The notes below the pieces were generated by a model. It saw only the letters and a list, made by a program, of their open reading frames with translations. It was not told the DNA's origin and ran no database searches. From positions 2,062,478-2,126,477 of the forward strand of contig NZ_LT984895.1 of assembly GCF_900258505.1 (NCBI RefSeq): DNA of 64,000 nt, given 5' to 3'. Below, piece by piece: positions 44,091 to 53,677 of this stretch. A program made the position numbers and the translations under genes. The DNA is from Brachybacterium timonense. Lineage in GTDB: Bacteria; Actinomycetota; Actinomycetes; Actinomycetales; Dermabacteraceae. Position 1 is the stretch's first letter. Every line of letters starts with the position of its first letter.

Positions 44091-44441
44091 GTCAACCTGC
44101 TTCCATCTGTCGACTTCGAGTCCCTGGTTCCGGTGCGACGCCGGAAGGGAAGGACGCGTCGCCGAACAACCTCGTCCAATCTACGGCCCGCGCGTCGGGA
44201 CCTCCGGGTCTCCAGAAGGAGGCATTGCCAAGTCTTTGCACTGAGCGAATCGGCGAGGCCGGATCTTGACGAAGAGGCCACGAGGATGGCCACGACGATG
44301 CGGCCCACACCACACCCGTCACATCGTGGCTTTCGATCGCGTATGCCCGCACAGGTGCCCGCGCGGGCGCCCGCGCGTGGCCAGACTCCCTGCTGCGCAG
44401 GCCGGGCAAGTTCGCCGGCAGTTGGCTACGGCTGGGCAGGC
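44091..44441 (-). other. 351-base gap upstream of the M23 peptidase gene
   Basis: No supported gene on either strand. Contains the 18-bp GC palindrome listed separately and a candidate leader for the M23 gene. Wall-hydrolase genes in Actinobacteria often follow a cyclic-di-AMP (ydaO-type) riboswitch; I looked for that motif and could not find its conserved core. Confidence 0.55.
44360..44377. terminator. 18-bp GC palindrome, possible terminator of the CNNM genes
   Basis: Perfect palindrome CGCGCGGGCGCCCGCGCG, about 65 bases beyond the stop of the second CNNM gene. The stem has no natural loop and no T tract, so it could instead be a protein-binding site or a cruciform. Confidence 0.35.
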
Positions 44442-45494
44442 TCAGGCGCGGTGGGCCTGCATCATGTCGTGCACCTCGCCCACGAGTTCCTCGAGAACGT
44501 CCTCGAGGAACACCACCCCGATGCTGCGTGCTCCCGGTGAGTCCACGCGAGCCATGTGCGCGCCGTTGTACTGCATGGCGCGCAGGGCATCCTCGACCGC
44601 GTCGTCGTCGGCCACGGAAACCACGGCGCGCACGATGCCAGGATGGATCGGCCGGTCGTACGCGGCCTCATCGGCGCCTTCGGGCAGCAGCACGTCCTTG
44701 AGGTGGAGGTAGCCGACGAGGTCTCCAACGTCGTTACGCACGCCGATCCGGCTGAAGCCGGTGCTCGCGACGACCTCTTCGATCTGGCCGGGTGTGGCGT
44801 CGTAGGTGACGGTGACGACGTCAGCGATCGGGACCATGACGTCCCACGCGGTGTGATCCGAGAACTCGATCGCGCCGCGCAGAAGCCCCTGATCGTCCTC
44901 CACCAATCCTTCGCGGCGAGATTCGTCCACGATCGCTGCGATCTCTTCCGCGGTGAAGTCGCTGGACACCTCATCCTTCGGTTCGATCCGCAGCAGGCGC
45001 AGGATCGCGTTGGCCGTGTGATTCAGCGTCCAGATCACCGGGGCGAACACGCGGGCGAAGAACACCAGCGGGGTTGCCAGCAGGAGCACCGCCGGCACCG
45101 GCATGGCGATCGACATGTTCTTCGGCACCATCTCGCCCAACACCACGTGGAGATAGGAGGCGATCAGCAGCGCGATGGTGAAGGCAATGGTATGGACCAG
45201 AACCTCGGGAACGGAGAGCGAGGCGAGGACCGGTTCGATGTAGTGGGCGATCGCCGGCTCCGCCACGGCGCCGAGCGTCACGGAGCAGACAGTCACACCA
45301 AACTGGGCTGCCGCGAGCATGACCGACACATGCTCGATCGCCCACAGCGCGGTACGTGCCCCCGGGCGTCCAGCATTGACCAGCGGCTCCACCTGCGGGC
45401 GACGCACGCTCATCACCGCGAACTCGGCGCCGACGAAGAAAGCGTTGCCCAGCAACATGGCGAGGCCCAGGAGAAGTGCTGCCGAATCACTCAT
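44442..45494 (-). CDS. CNNM/CBS-domain membrane protein (HlyC/CorC family), short form
   Basis: 350 residues from ATG 45494, which lies inside the last codons of its upstream paralogue. DUF21/CNNM domain with three to four helices (LLLGLAMLLGNAFFVGAEFAVMSVRR, VMLAAAQFGVTVCSVTLG, GEMVPKN) and two CBS domains (VMVPIADVVTV-, GVVFLEDVLEELVGEVHD). No CorC_HlyC domain follows, unlike the partner. These proteins are linked to Mg efflux or heavy-metal tolerance. The tandem pair is typical of Actinobacteria. Confidence 0.9.
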   Translation of the reverse strand: MSDSAALLLGLAMLLGNAFFVGAEFAVMSVRRPQVEPLVNAGRPGARTALWAIEHVSVMLAAAQFGVTVCSVTLGAVAEPAIAHYIEPVLASLSVPEVLVHTIAFTIALLIASYLHVVLGEMVPKNMSIAMPVPAVLLLATPLVFFARVFAPVIWTLNHTANAILRLLRIEPKDEVSSDFTAEEIAAIVDESRREGLVEDDQGLLRGAIEFSDHTAWDVMVPIADVVTVTYDATPGQIEEVVASTGFSRIGVRNDVGDLVGYLHLKDVLLPEGADEAAYDRPIHPGIVRAVVSVADDDAVEDALRAMQYNGAHMARVDSPGARSIGVVFLEDVLEELVGEVHDMMQAHRA

Positions 45495-46821
45495 CGTCAG
45501 CCTCCTCCTGGTGGAGAAGCACATCGGGATCCACCGCGGTCAATCGCAGCGAGTCGACACGGTGGCCGTCCATCTCGAGCACTTCCAGGCGAAGCCCATC
45601 GGTCTCCACGATGTCGCCGACCGCGGGGATCCGTGCCAGGCGATCCATCACGAGCCCGCCTAAGGTGTCATATTCGGAGGATTCGGGCACGGTCACGTGC
45701 AGATCCCGAGCGATCTCATCGGGGCGCATCAGGCCGGAAACGGTCCAGGTGCTGGCGTGCTCGGCGATGAACCGCTCCGGCTCATCGTCGTCATGCTCGT
45801 CGCTGACCTCGCCGACGATCTCCTCGATCACATCCTCAAGGGTCACGATGCCGCTGGTCCCGCCGTACTCATCGACGACCACGGCGAGCTGCGCACCCGC
45901 TTCACGTAGCTCCAGCAGCAACGTGTCCAGGCTGACGGTCTCCGGCACACGCGGCATCTCCGTCAGGATCTCCCGCACGCGCGTGGTGGCCCGCTCGGCG
46001 CGGGGCACGGTGACCGCCTGACGTACCTGCACAACACCGATCACATCGTCCTCACCCCCCTGAATCACAGGGAAACGGGAATGGCCGCTGGTGCGGGAGA
46101 GCTCGAGAACATCCCGGGCACTGGCGTCCTGCGCGATGGTGATCATCGCGCCACGGTGCGTCATCACGTCTCCGGCTTCGCGGTCAGCGATCTGCAAGGT
46201 ACGTGTGAGCAGGCGGGCCGTGCCCACATCCAGGGTGCCGGCCCGGGCCGAGTGCCGCACCAGCGAGTCAAGCTCGGCCGGGGAGCGTGCGGCGGACAAC
46301 TCCTCCTGCGGCTCAATGCCCACCAGGCGCAGCACGAGGTTGGCGGTCGAGTTGAACACGAGGATCAACGGCTTGAACGCGACGGTGAACCCGTGCTGGA
46401 GCGGCGCAACCACGCGGGCGGTAGCCATCGGCGCGGCAATCGCCAGATTCTTCGGCACAAGCTCACCGAACAGCATGGAGAAGAGGAAAGCGAGCACCAT
46501 CGCGGTGATCACGGCGATCGGACCGATGGCGGTCTCTGGCACGGGCAGCGCGCGCATGAGCGGAGTCAGCACCCGCGCCAGCGGATCCTGCACGGCGAAG
46601 CCGAACAGCAGCGTGGTGATGGTGATGCCGAGCTGCGCGCCGGAGAGGTTCGTGGACAGATGCGTGATCGCGGTGAGCACACCTCCGGCCGCTCGGTCCC
46701 CGTCGGCGTGTGCTTTCTCGACCGTGTGCTTGTCAAGGGCGACGAGGGAGAACTCGGAGGCGACGAAGAGGGCTGTTCCCGCGGTGAGCAGAACACCGGC
46801 CGCGAGCAGGATCCAGGTCAT
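45487..46821 (-). CDS. CNNM/CBS-domain membrane protein with CorC_HlyC domain
   Basis: 444 residues. DUF21 helices at the N-terminus (LLAAGVLLTAGTALFVASEFSLVALD, GAQLGITITTLLFG, GELVPKNLAIAAP), two CBS domains (DVMTHRGAMITI, VVDEYGGTSGIVTLEDVIEEIVGE) and a C-terminal CorC_HlyC beta domain (ERFIAEHASTWTVSGLMRPDE to VDPDVLLH). ATG 46821 is taken; a GTG one codon before is equally possible and neither has a strong ribosome site. First of the pair; divergent from the response regulator, 119 bases away. Confidence 0.92.
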   Translation of the reverse strand: MTWILLAAGVLLTAGTALFVASEFSLVALDKHTVEKAHADGDRAAGGVLTAITHLSTNLSGAQLGITITTLLFGFAVQDPLARVLTPLMRALPVPETAIGPIAVITAMVLAFLFSMLFGELVPKNLAIAAPMATARVVAPLQHGFTVAFKPLILVFNSTANLVLRLVGIEPQEELSAARSPAELDSLVRHSARAGTLDVGTARLLTRTLQIADREAGDVMTHRGAMITIAQDASARDVLELSRTSGHSRFPVIQGGEDDVIGVVQVRQAVTVPRAERATTRVREILTEMPRVPETVSLDTLLLELREAGAQLAVVVDEYGGTSGIVTLEDVIEEIVGEVSDEHDDDEPERFIAEHASTWTVSGLMRPDEIARDLHVTVPESSEYDTLGGLVMDRLARIPAVGDIVETDGLRLEVLEMDGHRVDSLRLTAVDPDVLLHQEEADDE

Positions 46822-46928
46822 CACTGCAGCGTGACCCCCGACTGTTCACCGACGCGGCCGTGGCATAACGGAATGCTCATGATGAGGGGAGTCTAAGGGA
46901 ACGTACGGGCTCGCGGGGTGGGCATCGC

Positions 46929-46934
46929 TACAGT
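46929..46934 (+). promoter_or_regulatory. -10 element of a probable leaderless response-regulator promoter
   Basis: TACAGT ends six bases before the ATG, with no ribosome site between. The same spacing as at nucS and hisN. Confidence 0.55.
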
Positions 46935-46940
46935 GTCGCC

Positions 46941-47702
46941 ATGCAGCCTAGGGATCAGACCGACAGCGGCTCCACCCAGGTCTCTGTCGTTGTCATCGAG
47001 GACGAGCCGACCATCACGCGAGCGATCGCTGATCGGCTGCGCGCTGAGGGGTGGGATGTCCACACCGCGCTGGATGGCCCCTCCGGTGTGCGCCAGGTGA
47101 CCGAGCATCACCCTGACCTGGTGGTGCTCGACGTGATGCTGCCGGGCTTCGACGGTCTCGAGGTGTGTCGGCGGATCCAAGCAGAGCGGCCGGTGCCGGT
47201 GCTCATGCTCACCGCGCGCGATGACGAGACAGACATGCTCGTCGGCCTCGGCGTCGGCGCCGACGACTACATGACCAAGCCGTTCTCCATGCGGGAGCTG
47301 GTGGCCCGGTTGAAAGCGCTCCTGCGCCGGGTGCGCCGCAGTGCACACAGCGAGACGCACGGGAGCTCAGACCCCACCGGTGCGCAGATGGCACTGGAGA
47401 TCGGCGACCTCGTGATCGATCGTGCCGGGCGGCGTGTCATGCGCGCTGGACAGCCGGCGCATCTGACGCCGACGGAGTTCGACCTGCTGCTGTGCCTTGC
47501 CTCTGCGCCAGGGACTGTTCTCACCCGTGAACAGCTGTTGGCCGATGTGTGGGACTGGGTGGATGCAACTGGCACCCGCACAGTCGACTCGCACATCAAG
47601 GCGCTGCGTCGCAAGCTGGGCGCGGATCTGGTGCGCACCGTGCACGGCGTGGGGTACGCACTGGATGTTCCGTCAGATCCGACGAGTGCTGCGGAAGGCT
47701 GA
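46941..47702 (+). CDS. Two-component response regulator, OmpR/PhoB family
   Basis: 253 residues. Receiver domain with VVVIEDEPTI (acidic pocket), phosphoryl Asp64 in VVLDVMLPGFDGLEV, and KPF (MTKPFSMREL). After a 20-residue linker, a winged-helix DNA-binding domain (LTPTEFDLLLCLASAPGTVLTREQLL, DSHIKALRRKLG, VHGVGYAL). The kinase follows after seven bases. Signal and targets unknown; divergence from the CNNM genes does not prove that it controls them. Confidence 0.95.
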   Translation: MQPRDQTDSGSTQVSVVVIEDEPTITRAIADRLRAEGWDVHTALDGPSGVRQVTEHHPDLVVLDVMLPGFDGLEVCRRIQAERPVPVLMLTARDDETDMLVGLGVGADDYMTKPFSMRELVARLKALLRRVRRSAHSETHGSSDPTGAQMALEIGDLVIDRAGRRVMRAGQPAHLTPTEFDLLLCLASAPGTVLTREQLLADVWDWVDATGTRTVDSHIKALRRKLGADLVRTVHGVGYALDVPSDPTSAAEG

Positions 47703-47709
47703 GGCAGCT

Positions 47710-48837
47710 ATGGCGGGGACGCGCCCAGAATCGGCTGAACCAGCACCGACCAGCGCTGAGCGGCGCCGCCTGGATCTACGGCCACTGGACCCCTTCCGCT
47801 CCTTCAAACTCAAGCTCGGCGTCCTCGTCGTGGCCACGACCACCGCCACGGCACTGCTCACCTGGGTGGGGCTGCGCGCCGGGCTCGAGCCTCTGTTGGC
47901 GATCCCGCTGGTGGTCGGTGCCTCGCTGGTGATCACGCAGGTGCTGGCACGCGGCATGACGTCCCCGCTGCGGGAGATGACGCGCGCCGCGCAGGCGATG
48001 GCGCGAGGCGACTATTCACAGCGGATCCACGCCACCAGCCACGACGAAGTCGGCCAGCTCGCGGAAGCGTTCTCGACGATGTCCGCGGAGCTCGAGCAGA
48101 CCGACCGGATGCGACGGGATCTGGTCGCGAACGTGTCCCACGAGCTGCGCACCCCGGTGGCCGGGCTACGCGCCCAACTGGAGAACATCGTCGACGGGGT
48201 GACTCAGCCGGACCCGGCAGCACTGTCGGTAGCGCTGACCCAGACAGAGCGGCTCTCACGCCTGGTGGATCATTTGCTGGACCTCTCACGGCTCGATGCG
48301 GGCGCGGTCCAGCTTGAGCGCGAGCAGATCGCGCTCACCCCGTTTCTGCACGAAGTGGTGGATGCGACATCGTTGACCGCCCGCGCACGCGAACTGCACT
48401 GGGCCGTCGATGTGCAGCCCGCGCAGCTCACTGCCGTCGGCGATGCCGCACGGATCCACCAGGTCATCGCCAATCTGGTCGACAACGCCGTGCGCCACTC
48501 CCCTCCCGCCGGATGGATCACCGTGCGCGCACGCCCCACCGACGATGGCGGGGTACGGATCGACGTACTCGACGACGGCCCTGGCATCGCGCGGGAGGAT
48601 CGCGACCGGATCTTCGAGCGATTTCAGCGCGGCGGACGGGACGATTCCTCGGGCGGTACCGGGTTGGGGCTGGCTATCGCCCGCTGGGCGGTGGGCCTTC
48701 ACGGTGGCACGATCGAGGTGCTCGATGACCCCCGTCCGCAGCGCCGCGCGGCTGGCCGTTCCTCTGCGATCCGGGTGACCCTTCCAGGCATCGGCCTGAC
48801 GCAGCACATGGAGACGCCTGATCACGCCTCGACGTGA
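47710..48837 (+). CDS. Sensor histidine kinase
   Basis: 375 residues from ATG 47710 (GAGG five bases before); a GTG at 47686 would overlap the regulator gene. Two membrane helices at about 35-53 and 62-80 with a very short outer loop (GLRAGLEP), so it probably senses within the membrane or from inside. HAMP domain (78-131), phospho-acceptor His144 in VANVSHELRTPVAGL, N box LVDNAVRHSP, DDGPGIA and GTGLGLAIARW. Partner of the preceding response regulator. Confidence 0.95.
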   Translation: MAGTRPESAEPAPTSAERRRLDLRPLDPFRSFKLKLGVLVVATTTATALLTWVGLRAGLEPLLAIPLVVGASLVITQVLARGMTSPLREMTRAAQAMARGDYSQRIHATSHDEVGQLAEAFSTMSAELEQTDRMRRDLVANVSHELRTPVAGLRAQLENIVDGVTQPDPAALSVALTQTERLSRLVDHLLDLSRLDAGAVQLEREQIALTPFLHEVVDATSLTARARELHWAVDVQPAQLTAVGDAARIHQVIANLVDNAVRHSPPAGWITVRARPTDDGGVRIDVLDDGPGIAREDRDRIFERFQRGGRDDSSGGTGLGLAIARWAVGLHGGTIEVLDDPRPQRRAAGRSSAIRVTLPGIGLTQHMETPDHAST

Positions 48838-48959
48838 CTCCAATCACGACCGTGAGGGCGCGCGGTCCTCGTGGCGGGACCTGGGTCCCGGGTGTCGGTG
48901 TGAGCGGCTAGGCTGGTGCCGTCCGCAGAATCGATCGTGAGAAGGCTGGCGAAAGCAGA

Positions 48960-51900
48960 GTGTCACAGGAGACACAGAACTCTCAGTCCTCGGAGTTCGG
49001 ACCGAATCAATGGCTCGTCGACGCACTGCGGGAGCAGTGGATTCAGGATCCCACCAGCGTGGATCCCAGCTGGGCGGAGTTCTTCAGTTCCAGCACCCCC
49101 GCCGACGCATCGACCGATGCACGCCCCCGTGATGGCGTGGCCACACCGGATGCCGGCTCCACGAATTCCGCGGGAGCTGACGGCGCGAACGCCCCAGGCG
49201 CCCCGGACGTGCAGGAGACGACGGCCGCCTCGAGCGCTGACAGTGCCTCCACGTCGGACGGCCCCTCCTCCGCTGAGCTTTCGCGTGGCGAATCCGCTGC
49301 CGATGCGCCCGCTCCATCGGCCCCCTCCCCTACCCCCGTGTCCACGACGCCCCCGAAGGATCACGCAGACGTGCTCGAGAAGACCGACGTCCAGCAGGCC
49401 CCCGTCGCCAAACAGCCCTCGCTGTCCACCACCACGGATCGCCCCCACAAGGTGGCTGCCGAGTCCGGGGATCAGGCACCTGAGCCACGCGAGCCCGAGG
49501 TCAAGAAGCTTCGCGGCCCGGCTGCGGCGGTTGTGCGGAACATGGACGAGTCCCTCACCGTGCCCACCGCGACCTCGGTGCGCGACGTGCCGGTGAAGCT
49601 CCTGTTCGACAACCGGATCGTCATCAACAACCACCTCAAGCGCAATCGCATGGGGAAGGTGTCCTTCACCCACCTGATCGGCTGGGCGATGATCGAGGCG
49701 ATCACCGAACTGGGCGACATGAACAACGGCTTCGACGTGGTCGATGGCAAGCCCGTTCTGCTCGAACGCGAGGACGTGAACTTCGGCCTCGCCATCGATA
49801 TGCCGCGCCCGGACGGCTCCCGCGGCCTTGTCGTGCCGAACATCAAGGCAGCGCAGCGGTTCGACTTCTACGGCTTCTGGAACGCCTACGAGCAGGTCGT
49901 GAAGAAAGCCCGCGCCGGCAAGCTGACGATGGATGACTTCACCGGCACCACCGTATCGCTGACCAACCCCGGCGGCATCGGCACTGTCCACTCGATCCCG
50001 CGCCTGATGAAGGGCCAGGGATGCATCGTGGGCGTCGGCGCCATGAACTACCCGGCACAGTTCCAGGGCGCGAGCCCCGAGACTCTGGCAGATCTCGGAG
50101 TTTCCAAGGTCATGACGCTGACCTCCACCTATGACCACCGCATCATCCAGGGCGCTGCCTCCGGCGAGTTCCTGAAGATCATGGCGGACAAGCTGCTGGG
50201 GCTCGACGGTTTCTACGACCGCGTCTTCGAGTCCCTGCGCATCCCATACCAGCCGGTGCGGTGGGTGACGGATAACCCGTTCAAGGCCACGAAGGCGGAG
50301 AAGTTCGCCCAGGTGATGGATCTGATCCATTCCTACAGGGTGCGCGGCCACCTGATGGCGGATACCGATCCGCTGCAGTACAAGGTGCGTCACCACCCTG
50401 ATCTCGACGTCGAGACATACGGTCTGACCCTGTGGGACTTGGACCGCACGTTCCCCACGCGCGGTCTTGGCGGCAAGGATCGACTGCCGCTGCGCGACAT
50501 CCTGGGCGTGCTGCGCGACGCGTACTGCCGTTCCATCGGCGTGGAGTACATGCACATCACCGATCCGGAAGAACGGGCCTGGCTGCAGCAGAAGTTCGAA
50601 ACGCCTCAGGCTGACCTCGACAAGGCAGCCCTCACGCGCATCATCGACCGCCTCAACGCCGCGGAGGCCTTCGAAACCTTCTTGCAGACGAAGTTCGTCG
50701 GGCAGAAGCGTTTCTCCCTCGAGGGCGGGGAATCACTCATCCCGATGCTCGACGCGATCCTGCATCAGGCCGCCCATGATCACGTGGACGAGGTCTGCAT
50801 CGGCATGGCCCATCGCGGCCGCCTGAACGTCCTGTCGAACCTGGCCGGAAAGAGCTTCGGCCAGATCTTCCAGGAGTTCGAAGGCACCGTCGGCTCCAGC
50901 TCGATGGGCTCGGGAGACGTGAAGTACCACCTGGGAACCGAGGGCACCTACACCGCCCGTGACGGTGAGAAGACCAAGGTGTACCTCGCGGCGAACCCCT
51001 CGCATCTGGAGGCCGTCAACCCTGTGCTCGAGGGCGTGGTGCGCGCCAAGCAGGATCGGCTCGAGCAGGGCACGACGTACCCGGTGCTGCCGATCCTCCT
51101 GCACGGCGATGCGGCATTCGCTGGCCAGGGCGTTGTCACTGAGACCCTGAACCTGTCTGAGCTGCGCGGCTACCGCACCGGCGGCACGATCCATGTGGTG
51201 GTCAACAACCAGATCGGCTTCACCACGCTGCCGGACTCCTCACGCTCGTCCTTCTACTCGACGGACGTTGCGAAGTCGACACAGCTGCCGATCTTCCACG
51301 TCAACGGCGATGATCCCGAGGCGTGCGTGCGCGTGGCAGAGATCGCCTTCGAGTACCGCCAGAAGTTCCACCGCGACGTGGTCATCGACATGGTGTGCTA
51401 CCGACGCCGCGGCCACAACGAGGGGGATGATCCCTCGATGACGCAACCGCTGATGTACAAGCTGATCGGCGACAAACCGAGTGTGCGCAAGCTGTTCACG
51501 GCCACGCTGATCGAGCGTGGCGACCTCACCGAGGATGAGACGCAGGACGTTGTGCGCAACTTCCAGCAGCACCTGGATGAAGCGTTCGCCGCAGCTCGTT
51601 CGGCCTCGTCCGAGGCTGACCCGTCCACCACGGTGCAGGGGCTGGAGAAGCCGTCGGCGCAGCGGACCGCCGCCCGCCTGGGCGATGTGACCACTGCCGT
51701 GGACGCCGCCGTGATCGAGCGTATCGGCGATGCTCACTCGGAGATTCCCGACGGTTTCACGATCCACCCGAAGCTGAGCCAGCTGGCCTCCAAGCGCACG
51801 CAGATGTCCCGCGAGGGGAAGATCGACTGGGCCTACGGAGAGCTGCTGGCCTTCGGTTCGCTGCTCATGGAGGGGCACCGGGTACGTCTGGCCGGCCAGG

Positions 51901-52850
51901 ATTCCCGCCGCGGTACCTTCACCCAGCGTCACAGTGTGTTCATCGACCACGAGAACCAGGCCGTGTGGACGCCGCTCTCGCATCTGACCGACGAGCAGGC
52001 GCGCTTCAACGTGTACGACTCCTCGCTGTCGGAGTTCGCGGCACTCGGCTTCGAGTATGGCTACTCCGTCGAGTCCCAGGACTCGCTAGTGCTGTGGGAG
52101 GCGCAGTTCGGCGACTTCGTCAACGGCGCGCAAACCATCATCGATGAGTTCATCTCCGCATCGGAGCAGAAGTGGGGCCAGAACTCGGGTGTGGTGATGC
52201 TACTGCCGCATGGTTACGAGGGCCAGGGACCCGATCATTCGTCGGCACGCATTGAACGGTTCCTGCAACTGTGCGCGGAGCAGAACATGCGCGTGGCCAT
52301 GCCGTCGACACCAGCGAACTATTTCCATCTGCTGCGCCGCCAGGCAAAGATGGATCCGCGCAAGCCGCTGGTGGTGTTCACCCCGAAATCCATGCTGCGC
52401 AACAAGGCTGCGGTGTCGGCGGTGGAGGATTTCACCTCCGGCGCCTTCCAGCCCGTGATCGACGATGCGACCGTCGACCCCGCACAGGTGGACCGGATCC
52501 TGCTGACGTCCGGAAAGCTGTACTGGGATCTCGTTGCCCGCCGCAAGGAGCTGGAGGATGGGCGCACGGCGATCGTCCGGATTGAACGTCTCTACCCGCT
52601 GCCCACAGAGGAGTTGCGCGCAACGCTGGATCGCTACAGCGAGGATGTCGAGCTCACCTGGGTGCAGGAGGAGCCGCACAACCAGGGTGCGTGGGGCTTC
52701 ATGGCGCTGAACTTCGCAGTCGAGGTGGGCCGCACATTGCGTGTGGTCGCCCGGCCAGCGTCGGCCTCGCCCGCCACCGGTTCGGCCCGCACGCACAAGA
52801 CCGAGCAGGAGGAGCTGCTGCAGCACGCGTTCGAGCGCCACAGCGACTGA
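48960..52850 (+). CDS. kgd: Multifunctional 2-oxoglutarate decarboxylase/dehydrogenase E1 with E2-like domain (Kgd)
   Basis: Decarboxylates 2-oxoglutarate with thiamine diphosphate and passes the product to an acyltransferase domain in the same chain; a lipoyl E3 partner comes from elsewhere. 1296 residues. N-terminal QWLVDALREQWIQDP segment, an Ala/Pro/Asp-rich linker (about 40-185), an E2-type acyltransferase domain at 190-430 with TYDHRIIQGAASGEFL, and the E1 domain (450-1296) with MAHRGRLNVL, YHLGTEGTY, VVNNQIGFTT, the THDP site (CYRRRGHNEGDDPS) and the C-terminal EEPHNQGAWGFM. No lipoyl domain. GTG start; the ribosome site is weak. Same architecture as mycobacterial KGD and corynebacterial OdhA. 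Confidence 0.97.
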   Translation: MSQETQNSQSSEFGPNQWLVDALREQWIQDPTSVDPSWAEFFSSSTPADASTDARPRDGVATPDAGSTNSAGADGANAPGAPDVQETTAASSADSASTSDGPSSAELSRGESAADAPAPSAPSPTPVSTTPPKDHADVLEKTDVQQAPVAKQPSLSTTTDRPHKVAAESGDQAPEPREPEVKKLRGPAAAVVRNMDESLTVPTATSVRDVPVKLLFDNRIVINNHLKRNRMGKVSFTHLIGWAMIEAITELGDMNNGFDVVDGKPVLLEREDVNFGLAIDMPRPDGSRGLVVPNIKAAQRFDFYGFWNAYEQVVKKARAGKLTMDDFTGTTVSLTNPGGIGTVHSIPRLMKGQGCIVGVGAMNYPAQFQGASPETLADLGVSKVMTLTSTYDHRIIQGAASGEFLKIMADKLLGLDGFYDRVFESLRIPYQPVRWVTDNPFKATKAEKFAQVMDLIHSYRVRGHLMADTDPLQYKVRHHPDLDVETYGLTLWDLDRTFPTRGLGGKDRLPLRDILGVLRDAYCRSIGVEYMHITDPEERAWLQQKFETPQADLDKAALTRIIDRLNAAEAFETFLQTKFVGQKRFSLEGGESLIPMLDAILHQAAHDHVDEVCIGMAHRGRLNVLSNLAGKSFGQIFQEFEGTVGSSSMGSGDVKYHLGTEGTYTARDGEKTKVYLAANPSHLEAVNPVLEGVVRAKQDRLEQGTTYPVLPILLHGDAAFAGQGVVTETLNLSELRGYRTGGTIHVVVNNQIGFTTLPDSSRSSFYSTDVAKSTQLPIFHVNGDDPEACVRVAEIAFEYRQKFHRDVVIDMVCYRRRGHNEGDDPSMTQPLMYKLIGDKPSVRKLFTATLIERGDLTEDETQDVVRNFQQHLDEAFAAARSASSEADPSTTVQGLEKPSAQRTAARLGDVTTAVDAAVIERIGDAHSEIPDGFTIHPKLSQLASKRTQMSREGKIDWAYGELLAFGSLLMEGHRVRLAGQDSRRGTFTQRHSVFIDHENQAVWTPLSHLTDEQARFNVYDSSLSEFAALGFEYGYSVESQDSLVLWEAQFGDFVNGAQTIIDEFISASEQKWGQNSGVVMLLPHGYEGQGPDHSSARIERFLQLCAEQNMRVAMPSTPANYFHLLRRQAKMDPRKPLVVFTPKSMLRNKAAVSAVEDFTSGAFQPVIDDATVDPAQVDRILLTSGKLYWDLVARRKELEDGRTAIVRIERLYPLPTEELRATLDRYSEDVELTWVQEEPHNQGAWGFMALNFAVEVGRTLRVVARPASASPATGSARTHKTEQEELLQHAFERHSD

Positions 52851-52880
52851 CCGCAGTGCGCCCTGCCCTGAGCCCATGTC

Positions 52881-52905
52881 GGGCCCGCACTACAGTGGGC
52901 CTTTT
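52881..52905 (+). terminator. Rho-independent terminator after kgd
   Basis: Stem GGCCCGC/GTGGGCC (one wobble pair) with the loop ACTACA, followed directly by TTTT, 31 bases after the kgd stop and 30 before the next start. Confidence 0.75.
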
Positions 52906-52931
52906 CATCCCCGCTCTCCCAGGAGGTCCTC

Positions 52932-53588
52932 GTGTCCACTGAGCCGACTGCGTCTGCGCCGACTGCGACTGCCCGCATCCGTCTCATCGGGCTGGGCGAC
53001 GAGCTTCTGGCCGGTGCTGGGGATCCGCGGTGCCTGGGCTGGATCGGGCGTGCCATCGCATCGGCGCAGGGTTCCCGCAGCCGTGCTGACCTGTTCACCG
53101 CCGCCTTGCCGTCAGAGACATCAGCGCAGCTCGCCGACCGGTGGGAGCGGGACGTCAGTGACCGGCTCGATGCTGACGGTTGGGCCGACGGCAGTGTCGA
53201 TCACCGTGTGGTACTGGGGTTGGGTCGCGCAGATGTGCGCGCAGGCATTTCCCTGGCCCGCTCACGGCTGAACCTCGCCAAGGTGCTCGACGGTTTGGAG
53301 CGGCAACGTCTCTCGGCGTTCGTCGTCGGGCCGCCTCCCAGCAGCGACAATGCACTCACCGCCGGCGTGCGGGAGCTGTCCGGGGCCTTCTCGGACGTGT
53401 GCTCGCGGCGTCGCGTGCCGTATGTCGACACGGTGGCCGCTCTGTCCGACCACGACCAGTGGCTCGAGGACATGCGCTCCGCCACCGACGACACCCCCGG
53501 ACAGACCGGCTACGGACTGATGGCCTGGCTCGTGCTCCACGGCGGGTTCGGCGCCTGGGCGGGACTCGAGGAGCCTGCATCGGCGTGA
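52932..53588 (+). CDS. SGNH/GDSL-fold protein with Glu in place of catalytic Ser
   Basis: 218 residues from GTG 52932, six bases after AGGAGG. N-terminal strand and block I read IRLIGLGDELLAGAG where active enzymes have G-D-S; the later DTPGQTGYGLMAWL lacks the Asp-x-x-His dyad. The Gly of block II (VVLGLGRADVR) is recognisable. The fold is therefore assigned with moderate confidence and esterase activity is doubtful. The GDE form recurs in related actinobacterial proteins from memory, which argues for a conserved non-hydrolytic role. No signal peptide. Confidence 0.7.
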   Translation: MSTEPTASAPTATARIRLIGLGDELLAGAGDPRCLGWIGRAIASAQGSRSRADLFTAALPSETSAQLADRWERDVSDRLDADGWADGSVDHRVVLGLGRADVRAGISLARSRLNLAKVLDGLERQRLSAFVVGPPPSSDNALTAGVRELSGAFSDVCSRRRVPYVDTVAALSDHDQWLEDMRSATDDTPGQTGYGLMAWLVLHGGFGAWAGLEEPASA

Positions 53589-53677
53589 TGCTGCTCGCCC
53601 CGCACCGCGTAACGGATGCGCCGGAGCTGGTCTGTGACAGAATGGACGGGTTGCCCGGGCGAAGGAAGGAGACCGCT

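Noticed and set aside
44091..44441. Cyclic-di-AMP (ydaO-type) riboswitch upstream of the M23 gene
   Set aside because: The conserved GGTGAAT-type and GGAACC...GGGACC core elements are not present in the expected order.
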